The notes: generated by a model from the letters alone, not told the origin. 33,676 nucleotides of DNA from Candidatus Mediterraneibacter intestinigallinarum (GCA_019119265.1 DWXI01000190.1:1-33676); one strand, 5' to 3'; counted from the stretch's first letter, positions 14,698 through 23,134 are shown. Made by a program: numbers and translations.

Positions 14698-15792
14698 TTA
14701 CAGCAGTCCAAGTCCTTTTGCAACAATCATAATGAAGTCCTGTACATTCGTGACGATCGTAGTTGCGGCAAGGCTTCCGCGGTCCAGAAGCTTATTGACC
14801 ACAAATTCATCGGCGTCTACTGTATAGAGAAATACAGGGCGTACCGTACCGTCTTCAAGCACACGGTAGGACGGCGTCATATTTCCCGTAGCAATGGTGT
14901 GGAGCATGGTGGCAAGGCAGATGACCGTGGTAGATTTTTTGATCATGCTGCGCATTGCGGTCTGTCCGTCATAAGCGTTTCCGATGACCTCGGGGAGCGG
15001 TCCGTCGTCGCGGATGGAGCCGGTAAGGACGAAAGGAACGTTATTTTTGACACAGCTGTACATGATCCCGTTATCAATCTTGTAGTCGTCAATAAACTGT
15101 GCGATGGAACCGCTTTTTCTCACGCGGTTGATGACGTCAAGATGATTGTAATGTCCGTTGGGCTGGGATTTCTGTGTATAGATATCCTGTCCGAGGGCAG
15201 TGTGGAACATAGCGCCTTCCAGATCGTGGGTCGCCAGTGCATTTCCGGCCATCAGACCATCTACATAGCCGTTTTCAACCATGGCCTGCATGGCACGTCT
15301 TGCATCCGCGTCAAAAGAGAACGCAGGTCCCATGACCCATATGATATTACCGTGGTCTTTCTCATATTTTAAAAGCTCAAAGAGCCGGTCGTAGTCTCTG
15401 GCATAGGACGTCTCGCGGCTCCTGCCCTGGCGGAAGACGAACTGGTCGCCCTCGGCATCTTCCGGATCTTCAAAACCGGCGGAGTGCAGATAGATGCCCT
15501 CTTCGGCGTTTTCCGAGCGGCCCAGTATGACCTTGTCGCCAATCTCAAGATTGCGGTTCTCCACGACTTTTAAAGTCCCGTCATCGCAGAGCACGACGCT
15601 TGAGTCCATACGGCTCTCTTCGGCCAGCGTCCATTTCCCGTTTATTTTGAAGTATTCAGGATACATGGAAGTGCTGTGGTAATTTTCGGGAGCAACTCCT
15701 TTGATGGTTACTTTCTCCCATGCTGCATCCGGAGCATTGACAAAACGCTCCTGTGTGAAATCAGGCTCTCTGTATTCTGGTAAATGAAACAT
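14698..15792 (-). CDS. LOR/SDH-type (archaeal-like) ornithine cyclodeaminase-related protein
   Basis: The 364-residue protein resembles the TIGR00300/LOR-SDH family that includes archaeal ornithine cyclodeaminase and the C-terminal domain of cyanobacterial AgrE/ArgZ. Recognisable blocks are WVMGPAFSFDADARRAMQ, GYVDGLMAGNALATHDLEGA, SIRDDGPLPEVIGNAYDGQ and HTIATGNMTPSY. Characterised relatives convert ornithine to proline and ammonia with bound NAD; they are unrelated to mu-crystallin-type cyclodeaminases. The activity here is inferred. AAAAGGAGGAG precedes the ATG at 15792. It lies 64 bases downstream of the amidohydrolase gene on the same strand and ends at a bidirectional terminator, so the two form an operon. 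It could instead act on a related diamino acid. Confidence 0.75.
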   Translation of the reverse strand: MFHLPEYREPDFTQERFVNAPDAAWEKVTIKGVAPENYHSTSMYPEYFKINGKWTLAEESRMDSSVVLCDDGTLKVVENRNLEIGDKVILGRSENAEEGIYLHSAGFEDPEDAEGDQFVFRQGRSRETSYARDYDRLFELLKYEKDHGNIIWVMGPAFSFDADARRAMQAMVENGYVDGLMAGNALATHDLEGAMFHTALGQDIYTQKSQPNGHYNHLDVINRVRKSGSIAQFIDDYKIDNGIMYSCVKNNVPFVLTGSIRDDGPLPEVIGNAYDGQTAMRSMIKKSTTVICLATMLHTIATGNMTPSYRVLEDGTVRPVFLYTVDADEFVVNKLLDRGSLAATTIVTNVQDFIMIVAKGLGLL

Positions 15793-15856
15793 AGTTTAAA
15801 ACTCCTCTTTTCTGTTAATGTAATGTCGATGAAATATCGAGTCAGCAGAATCCGCA

Positions 15857-17503
15857 TCAGCGCTCATATACACACTGACCATCTACATAGGTCTGAATGA
15901 CTTTGATTTTATCGATATCTTCAGCCGGAATATTCAGGATATCGTCGCTCAGCACGGCGAAATCTGCATGGTATCCGGGGGCGAGCATTCCTGTATCAGG
16001 AAAACCTGCAGCCTGTGCGGAACCTGTTGTATAGAGTCTGATCGCTGTCTCGATATCTACAGCCTGGTCTTTTCCGCAGTCTGTCCCGTCGGCAGCAGTA
16101 CGTGTCACTGCAAGCTTCAGGCCGGGAAAAGGATCAGAAGGATCTGACCAGAAAGTAGCCGGGGCGTCAGTTGAGAAGCCCAGGGAAACACCTGCATCCA
16201 GCATATCCTTATAAGGATAGCACTGTTTTAACCAGTCTGCACCGAGATTGGAGAGATAGCTTTTGCTCTCCGCATACGGGAAGATTGGCTGAGACACAAA
16301 GGAAATGCCGTGTTCGGCGGCTTTTGTGATACTGTCTTTGGAGGGATCTGTGACATGCTCCACCCGCACATATGGAATATCACCTGTTGTCCATGGCTCT
16401 TCCTGACATGCCCGGTCGATCATTCTTGCGATAGCCCTGCCGCCCATAGCGTGCATGGAGAGCTGGCAGTGGTTTTCTTTACAGAAAGCAATGGCAGTTT
16501 CCACAAGGTGATCGCTGCATACGGAGATGCCGTATTCATCTTCGGAGCCGTAATAAGGACGGTTCATCCATGCAGTCCGTCCGGAGATGCTGCCGTCTCC
16601 GATAAGCTTTAAGCCTGCCGCGAAGATCTGACGGTTCCGGTCGTATCTTTCTTCCGGAATATGGAAACCTTTATCATCTGCGAAGAAATCCCACATATAG
16701 TAAACACCGACCCTCTGATGGAAGCCTCGCTTTGCGGCTGCCTCATAGACCGGTATATTATCGCTTTCGTCCAGATTGCCCATATCACAGATCGTAGTGA
16801 TGCCCTGGGAGGTGAGAACCCCGCCCAGCTCCAGCAGATTGTCCACATGCTGTTCGACAGATTCCTGCGGCATCAGAGGTACGATCAGGTTACGGGCATT
16901 CTCCTTGAGGACCCCCGTGGGTTCTCCGTTTTCATCACGCTCGATCTCCCCGCCCGGCGGATCAGGTGTATTCCTGTCAATGCCAGCCAGCTTGAGAGCC
17001 ATACTGTTCACGCAGCGGATATGTGCGCATGTGCGCATAATGGATACGGGCGAATCACTGCATCCACGATCCAGATCATAGCGGGTGGGAGAGCGCTTTT
17101 CGAGAAGTCCCTGTTCATCATACCCCCATCCTTCGATCCACTCTCCGGCTGTCTGCTGTTCCCGCCGTTCTCTGACTGCCTTGACAAGATCTTCTATAGA
17201 ATTGATCTCCGGCGGCATTGCCGTGATCTTCTTGCGGAAATCCGCAAGCATGACGGGATGCATATGAGCGTCCACAAATCCCGGGATCACACGTCTGCCC
17301 TGCAGGTCCGTTACAGAAGAACAGCCGTCTCCTGTACACGGCTGTCCAGCAATTATTTCTGCATACTCCTTTGGCATATCTGATTTTGTTCCGATCCAGA
17401 TGATCCGTCCTTCTTCAACGATCATGCTGCCTGCATAAGGATGGCTGTCATCGGATGTAAAGATTTTTCCGTTGATAAAGATATGTTTTTCAGATTTTTT
17501 CAT
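15857..17503 (-). CDS. YtcJ-like metal-dependent amidohydrolase
   Basis: This 548-residue protein belongs to amidohydrolase family 3. It opens with a short beta domain (FINGKIFTSDD), followed by GFVDAHMHP with metal ligands H80 and H82, LSMHAMGGRAIARMID and VRVEHVTDP for later histidines, and a C-terminal LGFSTDAPATFW with the conserved Asp, before a closing beta strand (HADFAVLSDD). YtcJ-type enzymes hydrolyse amide or related bonds of mostly unknown substrates in the cytosol. AAAGGAGT lies before ATG 17503. It is the first gene of the leftward operon and diverges from the M20 hydrolase gene. Linked genes suggest a substrate that releases an amino acid such as ornithine, but this is inference. 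Confidence 0.88.
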   Translation of the reverse strand: MKKSEKHIFINGKIFTSDDSHPYAGSMIVEEGRIIWIGTKSDMPKEYAEIIAGQPCTGDGCSSVTDLQGRRVIPGFVDAHMHPVMLADFRKKITAMPPEINSIEDLVKAVRERREQQTAGEWIEGWGYDEQGLLEKRSPTRYDLDRGCSDSPVSIMRTCAHIRCVNSMALKLAGIDRNTPDPPGGEIERDENGEPTGVLKENARNLIVPLMPQESVEQHVDNLLELGGVLTSQGITTICDMGNLDESDNIPVYEAAAKRGFHQRVGVYYMWDFFADDKGFHIPEERYDRNRQIFAAGLKLIGDGSISGRTAWMNRPYYGSEDEYGISVCSDHLVETAIAFCKENHCQLSMHAMGGRAIARMIDRACQEEPWTTGDIPYVRVEHVTDPSKDSITKAAEHGISFVSQPIFPYAESKSYLSNLGADWLKQCYPYKDMLDAGVSLGFSTDAPATFWSDPSDPFPGLKLAVTRTAADGTDCGKDQAVDIETAIRLYTTGSAQAAGFPDTGMLAPGYHADFAVLSDDILNIPAEDIDKIKVIQTYVDGQCVYER

Positions 17504-17528
17504 GCTGTTTTACACTCCTTTAGTGTCT

Positions 17529-17557
17529 ATGATAGCAGAATGGCATGTTTTTGTCAG
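17529..17557 (-). promoter_or_regulatory. Promoter of the amidohydrolase / cyclodeaminase-like operon
   Basis: On the minus strand CTGACA (17552-17557) and TATCAT (17529-17534) are 17 bases apart, about 25 bases upstream of the 17503 start. Confidence 0.65.
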
Positions 17558-17646
17558 GGAAAATCTTTAAAAACCTTGTAAAATGGAGCGAAAAATGTTA
17601 GCATATAGAATATTTATGCAGACAGATATTATAATTATGAACTGAT

Positions 17647-17685
17647 GACTCCGAGGCTGGAACAAGAAGATGTCCGGAGTCTTTT
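17647..17685 (+). terminator. Stem-loop with T-run in the leader of the M20 hydrolase gene
   Basis: GACTCCG (17647-17653) pairs with CGGAGTC (17675-17681) around a 21-base loop, followed by TTTTCGTTT. It lies upstream of the M20 gene, so it may be an attenuator or simply the end of another short transcript. The loop was not recognised as a known riboswitch. Confidence 0.5.
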
Positions 17686-17731
17686 CGTTTCATAAGGAGA
17701 TATGTGGAGAAGGCGGGAAGGGGCAGAAGAT

Positions 17732-18976
17732 ATGGAGATATCAGCGGAAGAGATAAAGAAGAGGGCGTATGCGTTAAAGGATCAGATTACCCGGGACAGA
17801 AGACATCTGCATCAGATTCCGGAGATTGGAACGGATCTGCCGGAGACGAGCTCATACATTAAAAAGCGTCTGGATGAAATGGGGATTCTGTGGAAAGACT
17901 GCGGAGGTCCGCTTCCGGCTAAAATGACAGACGACTTCGTGGAAGCAGGATTCCCAAGGATGGAAAAGGAGACCGGTGTGACAGCAGTGATCGGACATGG
18001 GAGCCCATGTATCCTTCTGAGGGCAGATATGGATGCGCTGCCGGTCAGGGAGGACAATGATCTGGAATATAAGTCGTGCAATGGCGCCGGCCATATGTGC
18101 GGACATGACAGCCATGCAGCTATGCTCCTTGGAGCCGCACAGATCTTAAAGGATATGGAAGACGAGTTAAAGGGTTCGGTTAAGCTTATGTTCCAGCCGG
18201 GCGAGGAGACCGGAGCGGGCGCCCGGATCATGGTGGAAAACGGGGCTCTGACCCATCCTCAGGTGGATGCGGCATTCGGACTGCATGTCCAGTCTACAGA
18301 CGAGACCGGGAAGGTCGGATATGCAGTGGGAGTAAATTCCGCATCGCTGGATACATTTATCCTGAAGATCCATGGAAGGGGAGGGCACAGCTCCCAGCCC
18401 CAGCTCTGTACAGACCCGCTGATGATCATGAATCAGGTCTATCAGGCGGTCAACCTGCTGGTAACACGTGAGGCAGACCCCGCAGCAATGGTTGCCCTGA
18501 CCTGCGGCGTGGCAAAGGGTGGCACAGCAGTTAATATCATTCCGGACGAGGCGGAACTCCACATCGGACTGCGCACGCTGGATGTAGAGGCTGCAGAGCA
18601 TTTAAAAAAGCGTATTCCTGAGGTGATCGATCACTACGTAAAAGCTTGGAACGGTGAATACGATCTGACTATATTTCACACGCCATGCACATTTTCAAAT
18701 GAAGAACTGTGCAGAGAAGCCGTTCCGCATATCGGGGAGATCGTCGGAGAAGAGAAGGTGCATCAGATTCCGCCAATGACAGGTACGGAAGATTTTGGAT
18801 ATGTGACAACAGAAGTTCCGGGGATGTTTGCATTTATCGGCGCCGGAAAGCCGGGCAATGCACCGCTTCACAGCCCGAAGATGATACTGGACGAAGAAGT
18901 GCTGCCTCTCGGAGCAGCCATCCATGCTAATGTGGCGGTCACATGGCTTGAGGAACATGGAAAGGAGAAACATTAA
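17732..18976 (+). CDS. M20D family amidohydrolase (N-acyl amino acid hydrolase type)
   Basis: The 414-residue protein fits the M20D peptidase/aminoacylase group (HipO, YtnL, AbgB-like), zinc enzymes that remove acyl or aminoacyl groups from amino acids. It has RRHLHQIPEIG at the N-terminus, ILLRADMDALPV, the metal site HMCGHDSHAAMLLGAA (C123, H125), FQPGEETGAGARIM (E158, E159), IHGRGGHSSQP in the lid domain, and TGTEDFGY with a final LHSPKM histidine. The start at 17732 has GGAAGGGG about ten bases upstream; ATG 17702 also has an AAGGAG but too close to it. A YfcC-like transporter gene begins two bases after the stop, suggesting import and deacylation of one substrate. Confidence 0.88.
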   Translation: MEISAEEIKKRAYALKDQITRDRRHLHQIPEIGTDLPETSSYIKKRLDEMGILWKDCGGPLPAKMTDDFVEAGFPRMEKETGVTAVIGHGSPCILLRADMDALPVREDNDLEYKSCNGAGHMCGHDSHAAMLLGAAQILKDMEDELKGSVKLMFQPGEETGAGARIMVENGALTHPQVDAAFGLHVQSTDETGKVGYAVGVNSASLDTFILKIHGRGGHSSQPQLCTDPLMIMNQVYQAVNLLVTREADPAAMVALTCGVAKGGTAVNIIPDEAELHIGLRTLDVEAAEHLKKRIPEVIDHYVKAWNGEYDLTIFHTPCTFSNEELCREAVPHIGEIVGEEKVHQIPPMTGTEDFGYVTTEVPGMFAFIGAGKPGNAPLHSPKMILDEEVLPLGAAIHANVAVTWLEEHGKEKH

Positions 18977-18977
18977 A

Positions 18978-20375
18978 ATGAACGGAAAAACACAGAAGAA
19001 AGGCTTTCACATGCCTCATGTCTTCATTATATTACTTGTCATCATGTTGTTTGTCGTCCTTCTCTCGTATGTGATCCCCAGCGGATCATATGAGCGGATC
19101 GAGGACAGTTCCGGTATCACTGTGATCAATCCGGATACATTCCAATATGTGGAAAATGAAACTCCCATTACATTTATGGATTATTTTGAGGCCATTTATA
19201 CTGGATTTGTCAACGGCGCAACGATCATGGGTACGCTTTTTATCAGCTCCGGCGTTATCTATCTGCTGGAAGTCAGCGGAGCGTTTGGCGCGGGGATCAA
19301 TATGATCCTGAAAAAGACAAAAGGCAGAGAATTCTCTGTCGTATGTATCTTCTATACTATCTTTGTCGTGTTCGGAGTGCTCGGATATGGAGAAGCGGCT
19401 TATCCGTTCTATCCTCTTGCGGTGACTATCGGATTTGCGCTGGGATATGACCGTATGGTAGGAACGGCGCTTGCCATTGTCGGAAGTACAGTCGGATTTA
19501 CGTCCGGCCTCATGAATACATTTACGACCGGAGTGGCGCAGCAGATCGTCGGACTTCCGCTGTTTTCCGGTATCGGGTTCCGTGCGGTCGGCCTGATCGT
19601 ATTCTATATTATCGGTCTCATCGGATTATATACATACTGCCGGAAGATCAAGAAAAATCCCACTCTCAGTCTGATGAGTGAAGAATATATGAACCAGAAG
19701 CAGGAAGACCATACAGAAGGTATGGAAGAGATGAATATCAGAAGAGCCCTTGGGCTTCTTGTATTCCTTGGGATCATCATTGTACAGGGATTTGGCTGCA
19801 TCAGGCTGGGATGGTCATTCGCACAGATTGCGGCGATCTATGTGATCATGGGTATCCTGCTCTCCATTATCTTCCGCTTCGGGCCAAGCGAGGCATGTCA
19901 GCTTTTCTGTAAAGGCGCTGTCCGTGTGTTTGCAGCTGCTTTCGCGGTAGGACTTGCCCAGTCAGTCGTAGTGCTGATGAATCAGGCTTGTATCATGGAT
20001 ACGATCGTGCACGGCATGTCACAGCTCCTTGAAAACAGAAGCGCAATCCTCGCGCTTCTGATCATCTTTGTGTTTGTGACACTGTTTAACTTCCTGGTGG
20101 TTTCGGGAAGTGGAAAGGCAGTCATCATCATGCCGATACTGCAGCCTCTCGGAAAGATACTGAACATCAATCAGCAGGTGCTCGTGCTTACTTACCAGTA
20201 TGGCGACGGCATCACAAACAGCTTCTGGCCGGGAAGCTCCCTCGTCCAGCTGTCCATGTGTGGAGTGGACTACGGTTCGTGGATCAAATTCTGCTGGAAG
20301 ATATATCTTGGATTTATCGTCAGCGCGTTTGTACTTGTCATGATCGCATACGGGATCGGGTATGGGCCGTTTTAA
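18978..20375 (+). CDS. YfcC-type transporter (DcuC/ArcD-like ion transporter superfamily)
   Basis: This 465-residue integral membrane protein has about eleven to twelve helices. The N-terminus is KGFHMPHVFIILLVIMLF and an early periplasmic loop carries YVIPSGSYERIEDSSG, typical of YfcC proteins, followed by GVLGYGEAAYPFYPL, VGSTVGFTSGLMNTFTTGVAQ, LVVSGSGKAVIIMPI and DGITNSFWPGSS. Relatives carry C4-dicarboxylates, basic amino acids or short peptides; which applies here is unknown. AAAGGAG lies before ATG 18978; the frame is open further upstream into the M20 gene but those starts overlap it. With the M20 hydrolase and the divergent cyclodeaminase-like gene, an acyl-amino-acid or peptide substrate is plausible. 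Palindrome C begins five bases after the stop. Confidence 0.87.
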   Translation: MNGKTQKKGFHMPHVFIILLVIMLFVVLLSYVIPSGSYERIEDSSGITVINPDTFQYVENETPITFMDYFEAIYTGFVNGATIMGTLFISSGVIYLLEVSGAFGAGINMILKKTKGREFSVVCIFYTIFVVFGVLGYGEAAYPFYPLAVTIGFALGYDRMVGTALAIVGSTVGFTSGLMNTFTTGVAQQIVGLPLFSGIGFRAVGLIVFYIIGLIGLYTYCRKIKKNPTLSLMSEEYMNQKQEDHTEGMEEMNIRRALGLLVFLGIIIVQGFGCIRLGWSFAQIAAIYVIMGILLSIIFRFGPSEACQLFCKGAVRVFAAAFAVGLAQSVVVLMNQACIMDTIVHGMSQLLENRSAILALLIIFVFVTLFNFLVVSGSGKAVIIMPILQPLGKILNINQQVLVLTYQYGDGITNSFWPGSSLVQLSMCGVDYGSWIKFCWKIYLGFIVSAFVLVMIAYGIGYGPF

Positions 20376-20380
20376 AGTAA

Positions 20381-20744
20381 GATTCGTGTTTGTCGGACTG
20401 AATGCCGATGGGGATGAGGTCCGAAAACAGGCGAAGATGAGGCACTGAAATACCTTTTTGAGATGACCGGCATGTGCTTCAGGCTCCGCTCCGTAATTCG
20501 GGAAAAATTAAAGGTTCCGAAAGATGATTAAATACAAAGCCTGCAAATGGAGAACTCGGCTTCGCCTCAAACACTCCACTTGCAGGCTTAACATCATCTT
20601 CCGGAGCCTTAACTTTTTCCGGCGAATTACTTCGAAGTCGCCTTCCTCACATACCGGCCATCTCTTTTAAGTCTTCCTGCGCCTCATCTCCGTCCGTTTT
20701 CTGCTTTATCGAATTCGGCAGTCACTCCGACGAAACTGAAAATC
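20381..20744. repeat. Giant imperfect palindrome C (364 bp)
   Basis: The interval folds back on itself. The left end GATTCGTGTTTGTCGGACTGA pairs with the right end at about 20722-20744. In the middle, AGATGACCGGCATGTG faces its inverse CACATACCGGCCATCT, and the tip AAGCCTGCAAATGGAG (20537-20552) faces CTCCACTTGCAGGCTT (20574-20589) around a 21-base loop. The arms contain mismatched patches of a few bases. It starts five bases after the stop of the transporter gene, and its left terminus is like that of palindrome B. No gene is seen inside. Confidence 0.85.
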
Positions 20745-20746
20745 AA

Positions 20747-20803
20747 AGAAACCGGTTGAAATGGGGATGTAGTCTATAAAGCTTACCCGTTTAACTGGTT
20801 TCT
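20747..20803. repeat. Hairpin between palindromes C and D
   Basis: AGAAACCGGTTGAAATGGG (20747-20765) is the imperfect inverse of CCCGTTTAACTGGTTTCT (20786-20803). It fills the gap between the two giant palindromes almost exactly. It is followed by an AT-rich run and could terminate transcription, but its role is unknown. Confidence 0.65.
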
Positions 20804-20805
20804 AT

Positions 20806-21183
20806 AAATTTTGTGATTATCGGGGAGACACTTCCGATTGGGTGAACGCAGAAAATCAGGCGGATACAGCCCTTTTGATGAACCTTTCGGGACGGGCGGG
20901 GATGGGATGCTGACGGTGACTGTGGAGGAATATTAGGCAAAGTTAAAGCCTGCGATGCGGCGTTAATCAGGCAAATGAAGTTGTCTGAGCGAAGTGAGTT
21001 CTTCATTTGCCTGATTGCTTTTTAGCCGTATCACAGGCTTGTTACTTTGCCTTATGTTCCGTAACCGGAGCCGGAAGCATCCCATCCCCGCCCGTTCCGG
21101 ATACGTGAGTCAACCCACTGTATCCGATTGATTTTCGGACGATTTATTATTCATAGAATGTCTCTCCGACAACCACAAAATTT
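20806..21183. repeat. Giant imperfect palindrome D (378 bp)
   Basis: Both ends carry AAATTTTGTG..TT.TCGG.GAGAC in inverted orientation (20806- and -21183). GACGGGCGGGGATGGGATGC on the left faces its inverse near 21083-21100, and AATCAGGCAAATGAAG (20965-20980) pairs perfectly with CTTCATTTGCCTGATT (21001-21016) around a 20-base loop. The right end runs into the TTA that is the stop codon of the minus-strand rubrerythrin gene. The loop TGAGCGAAGTGAGTT resembles the loop of palindrome C read in reverse (TGAGGCGAAGCCGAGTT). Confidence 0.87.
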
Positions 21184-21718
21184 AATAGTTCTCAGCCTTT
21201 CTTTCGAAGTAAGCCTTCGGATGTGCGCATACCGGGCAAACTTCCGGGGCTTCGTCTCCTTCATAAATATATCCGCAGTTGTTGCACTTCCAGCCAAGCG
21301 GAGCCTCATCTTTGAATGTTTTCCCTTCACGATAGTGGTCGAGCAGTTTCTGGTAACGTTTTTCGTGAGCAGCTTCTACCTGGGCTACGCCGCGGAATTT
21401 TGCGGCCAGTTCAGCAAAACCTTCAGCTTCAGCTTCTTCAGCCATACGTTTGTACATATCTGTCCATTCATAATTCTCGCCTGCAGCGGCATCTGCAAGG
21501 TTTTCCTCGACAGTACCGATGCCATGGAATTCCTTAAACCACATTTTTGCGTGCTCTTTTTCCTGATTTGCAGTTTCTTCGAAGATGTTAGCCATCTGGA
21601 CGAATCCTGCTTTTCTTGCAGCAGATGCATAGTATGTATATTTATTGCGTGCCTGTGATTCACCCGAAAAAGCTTCCATCAGGTTCTGTTCTGTTTTAGT
21701 TCCTGCATATTTTGACAT
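21182..21718 (-). CDS. rbr: Rubrerythrin
   Basis: The 178-residue protein has an N-terminal ferritin-like di-iron domain followed by a C-terminal rubredoxin domain. Iron ligands lie in [28 protein letters not shown], and [12 protein letters not shown], and the rubredoxin site is [20 protein letters not shown]. Rubrerythrin reduces hydrogen peroxide in the cytosol of anaerobes using electrons from reduced rubredoxin. AAAGGAGAG precedes ATG 21718. It follows the reverse rubrerythrin gene on the same strand after a terminator, so it may depend on read-through or have its own weak promoter. Palindrome D touches the stop codon. Confidence 0.96.
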   Translation of the reverse strand: MSKYAGTKTEQNLMEAFSGESQARNKYTYYASAARKAGFVQMANIFEETANQEKEHAKMWFKEFHGIGTVEENLADAAAGENYEWTDMYKRMAEEAEAEGFAELAAKFRGVAQVEAAHEKRYQKLLDHYREGKTFKDEAPLGWKCNNCGYIYEGDEAPEVCPVCAHPKAYFERKAENY

Positions 21719-21768
21719 AATTTATCTCTCCTTTTTAATCTGTTATTGGACTACTTTTAGTTAGAAAA

Positions 21769-21836
21769 AGACTGCCTCTGAATAGAGTATTTAATTTGCA
21801 ACAATCTGCTGTTGCTGGAATCTCCAAAGGCAGTCT
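21769..21836 (-). terminator. Terminator after the reverse rubrerythrin gene
   Basis: On the minus strand AGACTGCCTTTGG pairs with the distal CAGAGGCAGTCT, enclosing a second small hairpin (GCAACAGCAGATTGTTGC), and ends in a run TTTTTC. It separates the reverse rubrerythrin and rubrerythrin genes. Confidence 0.75.
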
Positions 21837-21883
21837 AATGTTTTATATGTTACTTATTCTACAGTTGTAATTATATTTCCGGA

Positions 21884-22426
21884 TTAGCCGAAGTATCTCT
21901 TCAGAAGTCCTGCAAATGCTTTTCCGTGGCGAGCCTCGTCTCTTGCCATCTCATGAACTGTGTCATGGATTGCGTCAAGGTTAGCAGCTTTAGCACGTTT
22001 TGCAAGATCAAATTTACCAGCTGTAGCACCATTTTCAGCCTCTACACGCATTTCAAGGTTCTTCTTTGTGCTGTCTGTTACGACTTCACCGAGCAGTTCA
22101 GCAAATTTAGCAGCGTGCTCAGCCTCTTCGTAAGCAGCTTTCTCCCAGTAGAGTCCGATTTCCGGATATCCCTCTCTGTGAGCAACTCTTGCCATTGCAA
22201 GATACATACCAACCTCAGAGCACTCGCCCTCGAAGTTAGCTCTCAGATCAGCAAGGATGTCCTCGCTTACGCCCTGAGCAACACCTACAACGTGCTCAGC
22301 AGCCCATGTCATCTCTCCTGACTGCTCCTGAAATTTCTCGGCCGGTGCATGGCATACCGGACATTCAGCCGGTGCAGCTTCTCCTTCATAAACATAACCA
22401 CATACTGTACATACCCATTTTTTCAT
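21884..22426 (-). CDS. Reverse rubrerythrin
   Basis: This 180-residue protein has the reversed domain order: an N-terminal rubredoxin domain ([23 protein letters not shown], residues 6-28) followed by a ferritin-like di-iron domain with ligands in [33 protein letters not shown] and [14 protein letters not shown]. Reverse rubrerythrins of Clostridia act as NADH-linked peroxidases and oxygen reductases and are strongly induced by air. AAAAGGAGA precedes the ATG. The gene lies about 35 bases downstream of the perR-like gene, so it is the likely regulated partner in a two-gene operon. Confidence 0.95.
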   Translation of the reverse strand: MKKWVCTVCGYVYEGEAAPAECPVCHAPAEKFQEQSGEMTWAAEHVVGVAQGVSEDILADLRANFEGECSEVGMYLAMARVAHREGYPEIGLYWEKAAYEEAEHAAKFAELLGEVVTDSTKKNLEMRVEAENGATAGKFDLAKRAKAANLDAIHDTVHEMARDEARHGKAFAGLLKRYFG

Positions 22427-22461
22427 AATTTCTGTCTCCTTTTCTTAGAAAAATAATATTG

Positions 22462-22857
22462 TTAAGACTTTTTAATGCAGTCACTGCATTCACCATAAAA
22501 TAATGTAGAACTTGACTCGATCAGCCCGTCAAAATTTTCCGCCGCCAGACGGTTGACTTCTTCAATGCTCTTCATGTCGAGATCAAGATCCAGTAATCGT
22601 CCGCACCTGGTACATAAAAAATGATTGTGCGGTTCTGTCCTTCCATCAAACCGATCTCCGCCGTCAGGTGTTGAAATCTTGATAGCTTCACCGATATCGG
22701 TCAGCAGATTTAAATTTCTATACACGGTTCCAAGACTGATATTTGGAAAGTCTTTTTTTACATGCATATAAACCTCATCGGCTGTAGGGTGTTCTTTGGT
22801 TGTCATCAGGAAATGTTTGATGGATTCTCGTTGTCTACTATATTTTAAAGCTGCCAA
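22462..22857 (-). CDS. perR: Fur family peroxide/metal regulator (PerR-like)
   Basis: This 131-residue winged-helix regulator has the recognition region TADEVYMHVKKDFPNISLGTVYRNLNLL, a metal-sensing HNHFLCTRCGRLLDL and a second zinc pair GECSDC at the C-terminus. PerR proteins repress peroxide-defence genes and lose DNA binding when peroxide oxidises a metal-site histidine. The start is taken as TTG at 22857 (MAALKYSRQRESI) because AAAGGGGGA lies just upstream; an ATG at 22875 has no ribosome site and would add six residues. The adjacent rubrerythrins and a Fur-like box in its own leader support PerR over Fur, but Zur cannot be excluded by sequence alone. Confidence 0.85.
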   Translation of the reverse strand: MAALKYSRQRESIKHFLMTTKEHPTADEVYMHVKKDFPNISLGTVYRNLNLLTDIGEAIKISTPDGGDRFDGRTEPHNHFLCTRCGRLLDLDLDMKSIEEVNRLAAENFDGLIESSSTLFYGECSDCIKKS

Positions 22858-22889
22858 TGGGAATCCCCCTTTCATTACTAAATGAGAAC

Positions 22890-22925
22890 CGTTATTAAAA
22901 TAATAATGATAACGATTACTGTAAT
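22890..22925. promoter_or_regulatory. Fur/PerR-type operator in front of perR
   Basis: The AT-rich stretch contains CGTTATTA...ATGATAACG as an inverted repeat, plus ATGATAACGATTACTGTAAT. This resembles the A/T-rich dyads bound by Fur family regulators and lies just downstream of the perR -10, which suggests self-repression. Confidence 0.6.
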
Positions 22926-22928
22926 TAG

Positions 22929-22957
22929 AATATAATACATTTTGATGTGATTGTCAA
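22929..22957 (-). promoter_or_regulatory. Promoter of perR and the reverse rubrerythrin gene
   Basis: On the minus strand TTGACA (22952-22957) and TATATT (22929-22934) are 17 bases apart. Between this promoter and the one at 23135 lies about 175 bases of AT-rich DNA in which nothing else was recognised. Confidence 0.8.
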
Positions 22958-23134
22958 CACATATTTTATAAAATAAATGTAAACTAGTAATCGTTTTATT
23001 AATTTTATAATAGGGTAGGATAATTTAAACAAAATATTACAAAATAATTAACACCATAAAGCAAACAGACAGAAGATGACAAACTTAGAAAAGGTATATG
23101 TCGATTACTGTCCAGCAAAATGTAGACAAATTAG

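Noticed and set aside
17642-17690. CTGATGA near a hairpin suggested a hammerhead ribozyme
   Set aside because: The second conserved core (GAAA after stem II) is missing, so only a terminator-like stem-loop is reported.
20791-21006. 71-residue minus-strand ORF in palindrome D
   Set aside because: It is explained by the palindrome and has no ribosome site.
21128-21658. 176-residue plus-strand ORF over rubrerythrin
   Set aside because: Shadow of the rubrerythrin gene; Phe/Cys/Ser-rich sequence typical of antisense frames.
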